NCBI RefSeq assembly: GCF_000251145.1
Contig: NZ_AIDW01000046.1
Coordinates: 1-61,251 of the forward strand
Direction: 5' to 3'
DNA: 61,251 nucleotides
Origin: Sphingomonas sp. PAMC 26621
GTDB lineage: Bacteria > Pseudomonadota > Alphaproteobacteria > Sphingomonadales > Sphingomonadaceae
Numbering within the stretch: the first letter of the stretch is position 1; each line of letters opens with the position of its first letter. Shown here one piece after another: positions 61,079 to 61,251 of the stretch. The notes beneath the pieces are model-generated. The model made no database searches and was not told the origin of the DNA. It saw nothing but the letters and a program-made list of their open reading frames with translations. The position numbers and the translations under genes were made by a program.

Positions 61079-61251
61079 CAGGTTCGCTCGGCGCTCAGTC
61101 ACATACGACCCATTCCCAGACACTCAGCGCCCCCTTCGCGATCTCCAACTTCAGACATTTGTTCATCTCGATAGAACGCGCCGTCGAGCGGCCGCCGAGT
61201 GGGCGTTGAACGGCGAACATTGGGACGAAGGGGATCAACCCAGTCGCTGTT

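Noticed and set aside
1..61251. CRISPR arrays, tRNA or rRNA genes, replication origins
   Set aside because: Looked for regularly spaced repeats, tRNA-like T-arm/anticodon patterns, rRNA-like stretches and clustered DnaA boxes or iterons; none was convincing by eye.

Overview
The window is GC-rich DNA. Its gene families (large TonB-dependent receptors with the N-terminal style of Caulobacter/Sphingomonas sugar receptors, an OprB porin, FGGY/ABC polyol genes, IlvD/Edd sugar-acid dehydratase, DgoK/DgoA, BVMO and epoxide hydrolase genes) point to an alphaproteobacterium, most likely a sphingomonad. This is inference from family content; there is no rRNA or tRNA to confirm it. The stretch looks like accessory or adaptive genome: metabolic islands separated by insertion sequences and many decayed genes.

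Layout. 1-2.4 kb: a clipped IS630-type transposase, two divergent single-domain response regulators (one lacking its C-terminal lysine motif), and mostly gene-poor DNA with a remnant of a D12-type adenine methylase. 2.4-11 kb: a seven-gene minus-strand carbohydrate/polyol operon (AraC regulator, periplasmic binding lipoprotein, ribose-type ABC ATPase and permease, zinc polyol dehydrogenase, FGGY kinase, OprB porin). 11.8-15.5 kb: small redox genes (glutaredoxin-like, azoreductase, LigB/YgiD dioxygenase with a divergent LysR) and a gene interrupted by a stop codon. 16-33 kb: a galactose/arabinose glycan module with secreted GH43-type, GH5-type and GH93-like enzymes, mutarotase, TonB receptor, Na+ symporter and a complete oxidative De Ley-Doudoroff set (aldose 1-dehydrogenase, lactonase, IlvD-type dehydratase, DgoK, DgoA) with a DgoR-like regulator. 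33-34.5 kb: an orphan ECF sigma factor, a ROK kinase remnant and a strong terminator. 34.5-46.6 kb: a frameshifted TetR regulator facing a TonB receptor and a catabolic operon (BVMO, SDR, frameshifted aldehyde dehydrogenase, STAS-like protein, MFS transporter, acyl-CoA ligase, phosphotransferase), probably for a cyclic ketone or terpenoid/steroid-like compound.

46.6-54.7 kb is a mobile/defence-like zone: an IS3 OrfA remnant, an intact IS5-family element with CTAG duplications, a WGR protein, an uncharacterised protein divergent from a tyrosine recombinase, a badly decayed gene, and a single-gene candidate antiphage system, a SIR2 - TIR-like - HEPN fusion. 55-61 kb holds detoxification genes with divergent regulators (GST/LysR, HxlR/SDR, epoxide hydrolase, NmrA-like oxidoreductase/TetR with a perfect 18-bp palindrome).

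At least five genes carry a single frameshift or nonsense change with clear reading-frame continuation beyond it. This means either real decay of an accessory region or residual assembly indels, and the distinction decides whether several pathways here are functional.
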